Of a DNA stretch of 64,000 nucleotides, positions 45,761-58,900 are shown in pieces; positions within the stretch are counted from its first letter, which is position 1; each line of letters starts with the position of its first letter. Source of the stretch: Hydractinia symbiolongicarpus. Its lineage: Eukaryota; Cnidaria; Hydrozoa; Anthoathecata; Hydractiniidae. The position numbers and the translations under genes were made by a program. The stretch lies in NCBI RefSeq assembly GCF_029227915.1, contig NC_079880.1:19406501-19470500 (forward strand), read 5' to 3'. Under the pieces are notes generated by a model. It ran no database searches, was not told the DNA's origin, and was given only the letters and a program-made list of their open reading frames with translations.

Positions 45761-48198
45761 TTTTTTAAAAAGCTCTTTTCGTTCTTAAGATATTCACATT
45801 TAAAGAATTTCAGATTTAATTATGCTTCATGAATTATGATGTCATAATTCAGTAATAGCAAATTTGGACATTTTCTTTCATCAGTAATTTTAGACCTGTT
45901 AAGGGGTGTGCATTCAAACTTTATCAATGCATAGATATTATAAAGGTTAATTAATTAACAAAAATTTTTTTGTCAAAATGACACTTGTTTGCTCGTCCCA
46001 GGTCTTTTAATTTTTTGCTGACGAATTCATAACTTGTGATCTGCAACTTGGTTTGCCATCATATTTTAGGGTAAGCTTGTAAAGGCATGTTTACTAACAA
46101 AATTTAATTGCAAACCGACATGGAGTTTAGGGGACAAAAAATTTAACTCGTCAAATCAAGAGTTTACTATATCGGGGGTTCCTTATATCGAGAGTCAATT
46201 GTATTTTACTTTATTGATTTTGTTTCAAAAATCACACTATACAAAAAAATGAACTTTAGATAAGCTCTTCACAGTTTAAGTTGTTCCCTCATTTCCTGTA
46301 TTAAAAAAGGAACTAAACAGAGAGAATTTAACGAGGCTTTCACTGTAAGCATTATAGATATTTTTAATTTTCTAAAGAAATAATTAGTATTATAGCATTA
46401 AAATTTAGTATGTTGTTTGCAGTAACCCTACCCAAAACATATGTAAAGGAATTGTTACTTTTCTTTTTGAAATTTTTTACAAAAAAATATTTCACTTTTC
46501 TTCATGGTCAGAGCCTTCTTTTAATTCATTACAGGTTAATTTTTTCAATTCTCAATAAGAACATCATAAGAAAAGAAAGATTTACCTAAACAATAGTTAG
46601 CTGAAACTGTGAACTCATGTACTGAGGAAAAAAAAAAGAAATATTTTATTTTAGCACTGTAAGTCAAAATCACAGTAAACTTGAGGGACCCTGAGGAAGA
46701 AAGAGGTTTGTCACCCTTTGGAGATTTTGTCCATTAACATATGACCCCCAAACCACCCCCTTAGTGGATTTTTTTTCGTATTCACACAAAAACTTCTAAA
46801 AAAGAGATAAAAACAAGGTTCTGGACAAATTTCAAAAGGAGAGATATTTGTCACAAAATGAATATGTTAAAGCGAAAATAGAAAAAGACAAACGAAACCA
46901 AGCAAAATATAAACTTAATTCACTGGCAAATATAAAGACACAAACTGGTATTATACCAAAAGGAAAAAAAATATAGCTAGCTAGCTAGACATTCGCTAGA
47001 ACTACCAGCAGACGACAACTGAAAGTTCAGAGTCAAAACAAAGTCACGCGGAAAGAGGCGATGGAAATCCGTGTAATGACGAAGGGGCGAGAAAAGTAGG
47101 ACCCGCGGCGGGGAAATTTAAAATGTGCGAAACCACATGCTGAAGATACCAGGTGGATAAATTTTGGGGAGTATTTAGTTTGGCGAATGATCAATTTTAT
47201 AATGTTTATTTTTGCGGGGATTTATTTTGATGAATGACACAAAGAATTGAATTTTTATGTCTTGAAATGTTTTATAAAAAATAAGAATAAACGTATATAT
47301 AAACACAAGATTTACCTGTAACAATCCTCTTTATCCTTGTATTATTAAACTTGTAAATATAAAAAAGTTCGTTTATTGGGGAAAAACACATTTTTCTTTT
47401 TTAATTAAAAAAACGTATTTTTATTAAATTTGGCGAACAGAAAATTATGTTAAATTTGGCGAATAGTCAGTTTTTAAAATTTTGGCGGGTATGGCGAATT
47501 TCGTTTAATCCTCGGATGGTCTTACACAGACACCAAATCATACTTTTGGCAACATAGAAAGTTTATTTTTTAGTATTTTTAGTTAGTATCTTATTTGCTC
47601 TGTGGTGAAGGTAATTTTATTTTTAGAATTACGCTGAAACGTAAAAACTTCACGAGTTCACAAACTGAATATTGCGCTAAAAAACTTCCTCGGTACCTAA
47701 ATATGAGAAAACTTTTGAATTTTTTGATTTACCAGTTTTTTGACATACAAATGCGCTTGGATAATGGACACATCCCATCGCGATGTCGTCCTGAGGACAT
47801 CTTGTGTCTTTTTGGGATCGGGACGGCGATGACTGGTTGTCCCGATAAAAGAAAGGACAGCAGGCAGTACGAATGATTGTATCCAATGGTCATTAATAAA
47901 CAACGACTTTTTTGTGTTAACACAGATGAAGTGGCTGATACAGTTGATTAGAGAAAAGGAACAAAATCATTCCCGGACGGTTAGATATTTGTAGGACACC
48001 TCCGTTACACATTGTCTGACGTATCTCGACATCTACTTTGACAGTTTCAAGAAGTATCAGCGGATAACTTGGTAGTGTCCATCGCTACAATATTATACGC
48101 CATATTGTACAATCGTAGCATATAATTAATTCACACATTTCATTCCGAAATGCTTAAATGCACAGAAATGAAGAGGTATTTAATTTTGATTTAATATA
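45761..48198. other. Spacer between HGSNAT and the Harbinger element
   Basis: No gene recognised. A repetitive stretch at about 47155-47510 uses TTTGGCGAA and TTTTGGCGGG phrases several times and may be a decayed MITE. The overlapping frames at 47595-47923 lie around an ATCGGGACGGCGATGACTGG / TTGTCCCGAT palindromic segment and have no family features. Confidence 0.4.
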
Positions 48199-48201
48199 TA
48201 A

Positions 48202-50007
48202 AGCTACGAGGACACGGCAACAATTTTCACGCGTTTGCAACAAAAAAGTTGTTTTGTTGCAATCGCATGAAAATGTTTCACTGTGTCCTCACATCAAATA
48301 TCCTCATTCTGCAACATTTTTCGCTCAAATTTTTTGTTGCTGCAACAAAAAAAAAATTCAAATCAATTTAAATTTTTTTCTTGTTGCAAATAAGGATCAG
48401 TAAAAATTCCTCGTGTTCCCGCACTTTGAGGAGAATTTTGGCAACATTTTTTTTTATTTTAACCAATCAAGTTCGTTTAAAAACTCAAGACAAATCAAAA
48501 CAAAAGTTTTTCAATCACAAGAAATTAGACAAGACTAAACGAGACTTCGAACTAAAGAAAAAAATGAACTTATTAAATTTTATAACGAAGACAAATCACT
48601 GTGGTCTTCCGAAGTCAATTTTCGGAATAAAGAAGAGAAATAGAATTCCTCTCTGATTGCTTTCGCCTCGTGAGTAGCGTTACTAGCTTTATTTAATGAC
48701 AAAGAATTCCATGATTCAGTTGGTGGGTCTCTTCGCCAAGATCCCTCTATTATTTCTCCCGTTGTCACATCTTCACTGTCAACCAAATCCTTAGGTATAC
48801 ACTTTTCCGTAGGTGGAATCCTTCCGTAGCCAATTATGAAGCGTTATGGCAGCAATTGCGATGGTTTTAACCTTTTCTGGTTCCAGTGAGAATGGGCGTC
48901 TGAATACTCTCCAACGATTGGCTAAAATACCAAATCCATTTTCAGAAATGCGTCGCATCCTGGAAAGTCGGTAATTGAACACACGCTTTTCGGAGGTCAA
49001 ACCTTTCTGAGGGTATGGTTTCATCATAAAAGTAGAGAGGGGAAAAGCATCGTCACCTGTACATACATATGGTACTTTTCTAAGACGACCAGGAAGTGCT
49101 GATGGTTCTGGAAAATTAAGTGCGCCGGACTCTAGGGCAAGTTTCAAGGAACTTTGGGACCAATTCCCGCCATCTGAATTTCTGCCATTCATCCCTACAT
49201 CAGCGAAAAGGAATTCGTATTCTGGTCCAATCATTCCCATCAAAATGGTACTATCACTCCCTTTGTAATTTCTATAATGCGAGCCAGAGTTTTTTGGTTG
49301 CTGTATAGCAATGTGTTTTCCGTCGACACCACCTAATCCATTTGGAAAATTCCATCGATGATAAAACTTTTTTGCAATTTCCATCCATTCTTCTGTTGTT
49401 TCCGGTGTTTTAAAGTTATTTTTTCCCAAAGCTTCAGCGATAGAACTACACACCTCCTAAACTATATAAGATATTGATTTCTTACTGATCCGGAATTGAT
49501 ACTCTAAAGATCTGAATGATTCACCGCTGGCAAGATATCTTAATGTGATACAACACATTTCCTCTGGTTTTATGCATTCCCTCATGTTGGTATCTTGCTT
49601 ATGCAAAACTGGAGCAAGTAGATGAACCAGTTCATCACAATGGCCAACGTCCATCCTTACATATCCTTTGAATCCTTCTAGATCTTCTTCCTTTAATTCT
49701 TTGAACAAGGTGTGAAAGGCTCCATCGACCTTCCTACGTTGTAACCATGGCCTTGTCCAAATAGATCGTTTGGATTGTTTTTTCTTTGTTTCTTTTTCAT
49801 CAAGAAGAAGAGCAATAGAAGCGATTATTATACTTCGATCAACTGCGACGGCCATCATTCATCACTGTCACACATGTTTTGGTTTCATTTTCATAAATTT
49901 TGTTTCATGTGCTGGAACTCATGCGACACGGAAACAACTTTGCATGCGATTGCAACAAATTTTTTTTGTTGCAATCGCATGAAAATTGTTGCCGTGTCCC
50001 CGTAGCT
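48202..50007 (-). mobile_element. PIF/Harbinger transposon, 1.8 kb, intact ends
   Basis: The left end reads AGCTACGAGGACACGGCAAC then AATTTTCACGCG. The reverse complement of the right end reads AGCTACGGGGACACGGCAAC then AATTTTCATGCG. The target TAA is duplicated at 48199-48201 and 50008-50010, as expected for Harbinger. Each end also holds an inverted copy of itself (left: GAGGACAC...TTGCAACAAAA facing TTTTGTTGCAA...TGTGTCCTC), so each terminus can fold as a hairpin. It carries one transposase gene on the minus strand. The Myb-like second gene of many Harbingers is not seen. Confidence 0.92.
48580..49858 (-). pseudogene. HARBI1-like DDE transposase, two disruptions
   Basis: The gene starts at 49858 (MMAVAVDRSIIIAS). 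The N-terminal part has a helix-turn-helix (PEEMCCITLRYLASGESFRS, then LEYQFRISKKSISYIV). A TAG at 49459-49457 interrupts it in frame, and the same frame resumes with EVCSSIAEALGKN. The DDE core follows: first D in GGVDGKHIAIQ, second D in FADVGMNGRNSDGG, glutamate in RISENGFGILANRWRVF. A one-base frameshift near 48792 then separates STYGKV from the C-terminal tail PKDLVDSEDVTTGEIIEGSW, which stays open to 48580. With one nonsense codon and one frameshift this copy should not make active enzyme, though it looks recent. Confidence 0.9.
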
Positions 50008-50689
50008 TAAGCCTGCTACTAGTTTAGTCACAACATCGTACTATATATTGTATATTGTAGTAGTGGAAACTATCCTAAAAAATCCTGAAGATATCCTAGT
50101 TAAACTCGTTGTGTCAACAAGAGACCTGAAGGAAATTATTTTTAAACATCCGCGAAATCTCTTAGTGCTTTAATTTCTGGAGTGTGGTTTTCCAGCCAAA
50201 CTTCGAGTTGGTTTTATATTTTGGTGTACGAGGTTGTACTTTAAAGCCTTTTCTACTTCTTTCTCCCCCTTCTTTTTATATACAAAGTGTTCTTCAGTTT
50301 ATTTATGTCGTACCCTTACATATTATTAAGGAACGCAGAAAAAAGTATTCTTTAGTGTATACAAATTTATACTATCCATAATATTTACAGGTTAATTGGA
50401 TAAATTACTTTTTGATACCAAATAAAAACTAAACGCCACACTGATAAATTGTACATTTAAAAATACAGAAGGTGGGACGTTTGTAAAATATGGTACATGG
50501 ACAAACTTAGTTCAGCGAAATAACGGATTGAAAGGGTTAATGAATTTTGAGGTAGTTATAAAGTTAGTAGAAAGCATCTTGATTGTTCAGGTTGCTAAAC
50601 TCTGGCACGACTAGAAAACTGGGTTGTTTTAAAATATACAAAATAAATAAGATTTCATGTTAAACTAAAAACTTTCCTTAAAAACTTCA

Positions 50690-52956
50690 CTAAGTTGGCT
50701 TTGCACCTTTTTTGCCAATTAAACTCTTGTGAATATGTGGGATGACACCTAAAATTAAAAAACAAAAATAATCATGGTGTTCTAATATATGCATTTAAAA
50801 TTAAAGATGACTTGTGGCCATCCTAGTGGCTAAATGAGAATAATAAATATTGAAATCTCACTCAGAGATCCTGCTCATTTTTGCAACTAATTCTTTTCAG
50901 CATTTTTTATTAGTGATAAAAACAAATACAGAAAAAATGTATAACTTAGAATTGGATTGATCACATTTAATTTCTGCATTAAATATAAATGTTTAGGACT
51001 TTCATTCCAGAAAAAAAAGTTAGAATTAGAATTTTTTTAGGATTAGGAGGCATGAAAGTCGTTTGACTGCTGGCCCTGTTAACACATACATACCTCCTCC
51101 TGCAATAGTAGCCTTAATTAATAAATCCAACTCTTCATCTCCTCGAATTGCAAGTTGTAAATGCCTTGGGGAAATACGTTTAACTTTTAAATCTTTTGAA
51201 GCATTACCAGCTAACTCAAGAACTTCTGCAGTAAGGTACTCCAGTATGGCAGCACTATATACAGCAGCAGTGGCGCCAACACGTCCTTTATTTGTTGATC
51301 TTGACTTCAAATATCTGTGGATACGACCAACTGGAAACTGTGGGAAAAGCAACATAAATGGTTACAAATGACAATGATTCAAAACAATGAATAAGATTTT
51401 GCTCAAATTAGAGTAATCACATTATTATATATTAGTGATGAGATAACAATATTTCATTTTGAGACTATTAAAAGGAGTGTATTAAGATATTTCCAGGACA
51501 ACCTATCACAATTTACCCTACTGCACACAGTACTTTACCCTATCACTGTGCAACATACTTTTCAGGAAGCTGCTGGGATTTTTAAATACTTTTCAGGAAG
51601 CTGCTGGGATTTTTAAAAAAAGTTAAATGTGATATAATATTTTGATTTTGCATTGATAGCAATGGACATAGCATGCAAGTAAAAAAAAAATGATTTGTAA
51701 TTTGTTATAAGCAATTAAAATTCCAAAATGGGTGTTTATAAAAATACTTTTTCAGGCTTAAAATCTGCCTATGTTATGCTTAATGGTAAAAAGATTAAGT
51801 TTTGCATTTGAATTTTAAGCATTAGTAACTGCAAACTGCACAGCATTTTGTTATGTTTCACATAATGCTTTAGGATGCTTAAAAATGTCCCTATTTAAGC
51901 CTAAGGATTCTTATAAATGTCATGCTGACAAAAAACATGCAGTTAAAGAAAAAACATTTTCAATGCTTTTTTGGCCTTTATTACCAAAATTATATGAAAA
52001 GCATAAATAGTCCTTCTTTTCTTGCCTGTTACGCATAACAACACGCATAACATATGTTGCATAACAGTTTTTTTCAGAGGTAAAAGGTTGCGTATTCTAG
52101 GTGAAGAGAGTGTAGCGTATGATCCGCCAACTCTGTGAATCCGATAACTCTGTGAAACTGCTTTCGAAGCCTACAACAACTTACCACAGCTCTACCATTT
52201 TTAATGAAAGAATTCAATTTGGGGGCTAGATACTAAAACTTAATCATTTTAGGGGTGTCGGAACTTATGCATGACGAAAATTTGACGATAAGTTCAGCCA
52301 GCTATACCTTTTTTTGACTTTCAAGTCAAGCGCGACGGCGGCCATTTTTGATATATTTTGTTATCTCACTTAATTGATTATAATTATGGTCATGTTATAC
52401 CTTCTCTGGGGGCCCAATTTTTTAGGCAATTTAAAAAATTTTGGCTGTAACACAAATGTGATTCGTGAATTAAGCAAAATGTCAATCATAACTACTGTAA
52501 CAAAGCTGAACCGAATGGCCTAATAGGGAACTCAGAAGTTATTCATCTACACTAAAATAATACACTTGAAATATGACACTCAAAATATGACACAGCATAG
52601 CTACACTATGACTGGACGCTTAATTGAAAGGTAGTATACTAATGAAGGTGGCATACTAACTATTTTGTAACAGTATATTTACAAAAATTTCCCCGCTGTC
52701 AGCTAGCTATAACTTTTTTCCTTCGTTGAAAAATTATCAAAAAGAGTATTTTCTTTTCACAAGTATTGGAAACTTAAAATAAGGCAATAAAATGTTTCTT
52801 ACTTGTAAGCCAGCTCGTGCAGATCGTGACGTTGATTTGGTTTTTGGTTTAGAATCCTTGCCAGCTTTACCTCCAGCCTATAGAGTAAAAGAAAAAGTTG
52901 TTACTGCTATAATCCAAGGAACTCATTTAAAATAGTTAAAACAGAGGACTCACCAT
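50690..52956 (-). CDS. H2AZ: Histone H2A.Z
   Basis: Variant H2A that replaces H2A in nucleosomes near promoters. Four exons: 52956-52954 (the ATG alone, then gtgagt), 52877-52803, 51337-51094 and 50748-50690, joined GT-AG in frame to 126 residues. The N-tail [20 protein letters not shown] is lysine-rich. The histone fold holds [34 protein letters not shown] and [19 protein letters not shown]2A.Z marks, unlike canonical H2A, are [20 protein letters not shown] and the docking tail [19 protein letters not shown]. Introns and the solitary-ATG exon are typical of replication-independent H2A.Z genes and unlike S-phase histones. The gene is divergent from EIF2B4 about 3 kb away, with the Harbinger element about 680 bases past its stop. 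Confidence 0.96.
51555..51616. repeat. 31-bp tandem duplication in H2A.Z intron
   Basis: ATACTTTTCAGGAAGCTGCT plus GGGATTTTTAA is repeated twice head to tail. Intronic. Confidence 0.9.
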
Positions 52957-53859
52957 GATTATGATGTTCAGGATGTAAATACAGATAAAAAGAGTGGCTT
53001 TGCAAGCGACGGCGCCAAAATAAGATCGGGAATGAAAGAGTTTTCCAACAAAGCAGAATTAATACGTAAGTGAGCAACCAATCACGAGCCATATTAATAC
53101 ATTTAGGCCAATCAAATTCAAGATATCTGCGCGCCACATCAATAGTCATTCTGTTCATCGCAGAGGTTATTTTCTCGGATGTTTAAAACTCTGCTTTATA
53201 GGACGCCTTTGCTATTTAAATATTGTAAAAAAGTATTAAATTTTGACTAAACCCTAATACATATGTTTTCCTAACATATCATTTATTTTTTAACATACTA
53301 TCCCGATTATATTCTTGTTCCGATTGTGCAAAATAAAGTATTCTGGCTCCGATTCTAGAAAATAACGTAGTATGCAAGAGGATAGCTTAGCAGTGAGACG
53401 TGAATAAATGAATGAATGAATAAAATATTTCCAGCTATAAATAACTAGGATATATACAGTAGATCGGCTAAAAGAGATAATACATACTGTGGTGGTCATA
53501 GCTTTTTAGTAAAAATGGGAAAAAAACTTTGCCACAGTATTTTTTAAAGGGTTAAATCTTGTCTATTTTTCCATAATAAAGGGACCAAAATAAATTAGCT
53601 AGCCTAGCTGTGCGTTGTTAAAGGGTTTCCTGCATTGAAAATCTTTCTTCGTTCTTCAGATATTTAGCTTCCGACACCTTAAGACTTAGTACACATAAGT
53701 TTTATCTTATTATTATTAACGTTTCCTGAAAATTTGAAAGAAATTGATACGACAAAAGTTAAAAAACTGGAGAAAACACGCTTTCGTCTCTAACAAACTC
53801 TCATAAAAACACAATTTTTACCTCCTTTTTTTCGATATTGTAAAACAATGGAGAGCCGT
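52957..53859. other. H2A.Z upstream region
   Basis: Contains the expected 5' UTR and promoter of H2A.Z, but no clear TATA. No other gene. The frames on the minus strand at 52907-53158 and 53290-53499 have no recognised domain. Confidence 0.4.
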
Positions 53860-54637
53860 AGGAACGCATGTACAATTGAATTATCGTAAAGGTGTATTCG
53901 GTTTGACGTCATAATTTACGGCAACAAAACTTAACCGAATCGCCAAATAATACAGTGTTTGTGTCTTTATGACAGGCAAAGTGGAGGTGTTCACTTTTCT
54001 TTGATGTAGCCAAAAAAATGCATATCATAAATGCTAATCGACTAAAACGTCATAACAGCAATAACATTAATTTAATGTTAATATCTTATATATTAAATTA
54101 TGAAGCCATTACAATGCACTCAAAACTTTAAGGTCAAATAACTTGAAAACGAGATGGGTGATGTGAGTCTTTTTTTACTGCAAGGGTAACTAAGAGCCAC
54201 CTGGGACTAAATTGGGTAATTTTCCAAAATTAGGGTTCTCCGAATCCGTTTTGGAATTAACGGGTTGATGATTTCAACATAAAACATTTAAATCACAAAT
54301 ATTTCCGTAACTGTTTGTCAAAAGTACATGATCCTATACTTTGATCAGTGTTTCAAGATCTATATGATGAAGACAACGGATATACAAATTTGGTACATTA
54401 TGGAGACTTTGCTGACATCAGCAAAATTTTTGAAGACTTATCTCCTGAACCGTTCATCAAGAGCGCATGATCATATTAATTTTATTGATCAGCGCTTTAA
54501 GCTCTACACAGTGCAAAAACAAGTTTCTAAAAAAACATTTATGGACCAGTTGCTGACGTCATCAAAACTTAAATGATGCTTCTTTTCCATTGTTATTCTG
54601 CCTAAGTGGATCTTCCCATGGGCCTTATGGACTAGAT
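53860..54637 (-). repeat. Repeat family R1, minus-strand copy
   Basis: On the minus strand it starts CTAGTCCATAAGGCCCATGG, then AGATCCACTTAGGCAGAATA at 54637-54597, with TGCTGACGTCA-type blocks and TTGAAACACTGATCAAAG following, and continues to about 53.86 kb (TTATGACGTCAAACC). The order matches 40.87-41.4 kb. It shows internal rearrangement. Confidence 0.65.
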
Positions 54638-55019
54638 AACATTTCAAAGATATTACCACTTATCTGTTCAGTCATTGTCATTGAATAATATTGATATTAT
54701 CATGTCATGAGCAAGCAAGTTTATTCTAGGTTACGTTTCAACAGCTACAGGCAATGATCGTATTTATCTTTGGCTATTTATTAGTTAAAGAGATAATTGG
54801 AGGATTGAAATCAGCCAATCAGATCACAACAATTAATTTAATTAACCTTTTCACGTACCCAGATGGAAGTAACAGATTGATTAAAATCTTTCTTTTTTCT
54901 GAAAGTTTGCTTTATGTTGCGTTTCATTTTTTAAAGTTCGCTTTAGTTATGTTTTTCCCGAATCATTTTTCACTTTTTCCCTAAACATTCACTTTTCAAA
55001 GTGCAGGTAATCATTTTTC

Positions 55020-55460
55020 TGGAAGTTGATAGAAAATGCTATTGATGTGAGTATTTCTGTCTATACTATTTATGATTTCTTTCATTTTTCTTGCTGTCCA
55101 ACCAGACTCTCTGTCTATGATCTTTTTATTGTCCCAGTCAATAAGATGATCATTTTTCCAGCTATGGTCCGCAATCTCATTTTTTGTGTATCTGCGTTGC
55201 GTACGGCTCTTTTGTGCTCTTACACATGTTGTTTGAGCATTTGTTTCGTTTCACAGACATAAGCAATATTATAATCCTTTGCACAAAATTTCATAGACGA
55301 TATTACATTGACTCTTTAGACATATTTTGTCTTTCGGATACAACAGTACACTACGTATTGTGTTTTTAGATTTAAACACGGGCTTTATTTATGATCTTTC
55401 AATACCTGATGAAGTATGTTACTTGTCTCAGGTATTACTGCATACAAAAAATGAAAAGGA
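55020..55460 (-). pseudogene. Penelope-like GIY-YIG endonuclease remnant
   Basis: Read on the minus strand: LNTIRSVLLYPKDKIC near 55380-55325, then IVYEILCKGL near 55300-55265 and SVKRNKCSNN near 55250-55220 in shifted frames, then RAQKSRTQRRYTKNEIADHS near 55215-55155. WKNDHLIDWDNKKIIDRESG and WTARKMKEIIDS follow at about 55155-55060. The H-x-W, IDWDN and ILDRE-like pattern is the C-terminal half of the GIY-YIG nuclease of Penelope-like elements. Several frameshifts show it is dead. It may come from the same family as the reverse transcriptase remnant at 28-30 kb. Confidence 0.7.
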
Positions 55461-55967
55461 GTGACCACTTCGAAGGAAAGAAACTTCTTGTGGTGAAGTG
55501 GTTGTTGACAATGACAATGCTGTCATCTTGGTAACAATGTGAGCATACAATAGCACTTATGCTCATATGAACATCCTATGTTAATATTGACACCAAGACA
55601 ACAATGTGAGCATGCAATCTCGTATTGTCACCAAGAAACTTCCTATTTACCTTAACTTAGCATCCATTTTTGTCTGCCAAATTTATAACGACAGTATATA
55701 TAGTTTTTATAGTTCCATTTTAGAAAACATTTGTTTTCTATTTTAATCAAAGCACACTAATAATGGTATTTTGTCTGATTTCAAAATTTCTGATGACGTC
55801 TAACAAGACATGCTGAGAAAGAAAATAATTTGCTAATACATACCTTTTGTGCAATACTACAAGTTTACCAAGTTTATGTTATCGGTATAAATTAGCAAGT
55901 ATAAAAAGCATTTTAATATCATAATCTGTGTTATATTTTATAGAAATAAAATTATGCATGTTTAAAA
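55461..55967. other. EIF2B4 upstream region
   Basis: No gene. CAACAATGTGAGCAT(A/G)CAAT occurs twice (55532 and 55600), with GTCACCAAGA segments nearby, in the probable promoter area. Confidence 0.4.
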
Positions 55968-58900
55968 ATGGAAAATTTGGTAAGTGTTTTAACTTCAGTA
56001 CAATATTTCAAGGAATCACTGTGTTGCACTGTGTTGTAGGACACTCTTTTTAAATTTCCGTAGTGGGAGTTAAAAGAAGTTATGGTGCCTGATGAATATT
56101 GTATATATAATATGCCATTACGTTTTCGACAATCTAAAAAGAAATCTATCCTTTACCATTTTAAAATATTTTTACCTCTTTGTACACATCCATCCATTAT
56201 GAGGAACTTAGTACAAACAAAATTAGTCTAAGCAGAAATTACTTTTCAAAAAAGAAATTTCAAGAAAAAAATAGACTGCTTTAAAAATATTACTGGAATT
56301 GTAAAATTTATTTCATTCCTACAGGATAAGGCAAGTATTACACAAATGGAGGATGGAAAACAAAGGAAGCAAAATCAAAAGAAAGAAAAACCTAAAAAAG
56401 AAAAAAGTGAGTCGCCACAAAAAGTAAAACAAGCTGAGGCAGTGAGTGGAGATACACCAGTGAAGACAAAAGCCGAACTAAAAGCAGAAAGAAGAGCTCT
56501 ACAGGTATTAACTTCATCATTATCAAATGATTTAATAAAATGTTTCTGACTTTTGAATTTTATTTCTTTGCACCAGCTTCCACCTAATGTTCTTTGCTTG
56601 CTGCACCAAACATTTCTAACTGTATAAAAATAATTCTTTATTTATATATATACTTAATTAATGCCAACATACACATTTTTGCAGGAGGCTCAAAGAGCAG
56701 CAAAGGCTGCTGCCAAATCTCAACAATCTACAGGTGCTCAAAGAAAGGTCAATCCACAATCTGGCCAAAATGTTCAGCCAAAGAAGATTGACAATCAACC
56801 ACCTGTAAAACCAAAAGCAACAAGTGAGAGTAAGTGTTTACTTTTAATTTTATAAACACTTGAACACAATTGTGTTAACTATAGCCTTTACACAGGGTGT
56901 CTGTTAGACAGACAATTCCCATCTAAATTTAGTAATTGATTTTCCCAATCAAGCATTTTTAACAACTTAATTTGTTTTCTCAAACTGATTTTTTAATTTT
57001 TTTTTTAAAAATGAATACATCAGGAACTAATACAGACATCGTTATACCGATTTTTGGGACATCCAATTTGAGTTCCCAAAAGAAAGAGATGGAAATTGCC
57101 TTACTTCATCTAATGATGGATAGAAAAAAAATGTGGTGGTAACGGTTCTAGACCTTGTAGGTTCACTTTAAAATATTAACTGTTTGATACAAACAAATTG
57201 AGTTTCTTGTTTTCTGAAAAGGTTGACAGACAATTTAGGGGATTACCGACACCCAAAGTAATTTCCTGGATTAACCCTGTACATTAAACTGATGTATTCA
57301 TTTTTCAAAATTTGCCTGATAAAGTGGGCCAAAAATCTATTTATATATATTGCATATTTGTATATTTTATCGATTGAGCATGCAACAATGAAGCATTAAA
57401 AATTTTGCACACAAGAAATTAAAAATGGTAGCAAGTGAATTAAAAAACATGATAATGACTTGAAATCTTTTATCATTGTTACTAAGAATTAACGTTGAAA
57501 AAGCCGGGTTTTTTTTCTCGGTGAAAAACACAATAATTTAGGATGTTTTAAAAAAGAATTAAAAGAAAGTAAAATCTTTTTTTCAAGAAATTTGTTGCAA
57601 CACTTGATTATAAATGAATTTTCCAGAACAGGTGACCCAACATGAAATATTTCAATGGAATGTCTTTCAGGCAAAGTTGACATTTTTTTGTCTTAATTTA
57701 TTATAGCAACCGGTTTTCGTGTTGCCTATAATGTTCAGATGGATGATGAGAAAGTGCAAAAGCACATTTCAAAGAAGTTAGCCAAGCAACAAGTGCCTCA
57801 ACGTAAAACCACTCAGAAAAAGGTGGATCTATTTTCTCACCTTCATCAATACGAAAAAGATATTTCCCTCACAAAAGATATAAGGTATAGTAAATTGATT
57901 TGCATGTTTTTTAATATTTATCTTATCTTATTCTTTAAATATTTTTCCAGGATGACCATTTCAGATTATATACAAGCATAATATACATATATAAATTCTG
58001 TTATCAATATGGGTTCTGTTAAATAAAAGTTAAAAAATTAAAATCAATAAAAAATAATAAATAACTGTTAAATATAAACAAAGGCTAAAAATTTACCTCA
58101 GAGGCTTGATAACGTGTGGACAAAAGAAATATATGGCCCATCGGTTTATAGGAAAATGGGAACAAACAATAAGGACGCACGACAAAAGTCTAAACACCAC
58201 TCAGAGAACAGGGAGGGAGGCCTAAGTTGACTTTAATTCACATGAACTAAGAACTTTCATAATGAACCTTTACCAAAGATCCATATAATTATGTTATCCT
58301 TAATAAAATTCACAAGGTCCATGGTCAGTTCACATTGCGGGCATGTTTATCAAGTGCCTTTACCACAGACACAGCTGCAGGTCAACCCATGCCAAATTGG
58401 GTAGGCAATGCAGAGTGTATATATTTAAAACACAGGACTCACATTGGTAACAGTGTTTTCAACGCTAAAGTGGCTATTTTGTATAAAGATTTGGAATAAT
58501 AATAATAATACAGGAAAGGCGTTAACTTTTTTTCTATATGAACTTTACAATATTTTTTGTAGTTTTTCTTCTGGAAATATTCATCCAGCTATCATCAAGC
58601 TTGGTCTACAATATGCTGAAGGAGTCATCACAGGTTCAAATGCTAGATGCATTGCACTGTTGTGTGCATTTAAAGAAGTATGTTGTTTTTACTGAATAAA
58701 GATGAGGACAACAAGTATGGTGATGAATGTTTTCACCCATACCCTAAAGCTTATTCTTTCTGATTAAACTGTGTTGATAGAGCAATATTATTTATTCAAT
58801 TGACAGGAAGTAAAAATATTTCATTTGTGATGTTTTTTTTGCTTTCTATTTTTTTTTAACTTTGTGCTGACATTGTGGCTTTCAATAGGTTGTTTAGTTG

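Noticed and set aside
46590-46626. Small exon flanked by cctcag and gtaaat upstream of HGSNAT
   Set aside because: No reading frame joins in phase to exon 3, and it is upstream of the signal-peptide exon; it could only be 5' UTR.
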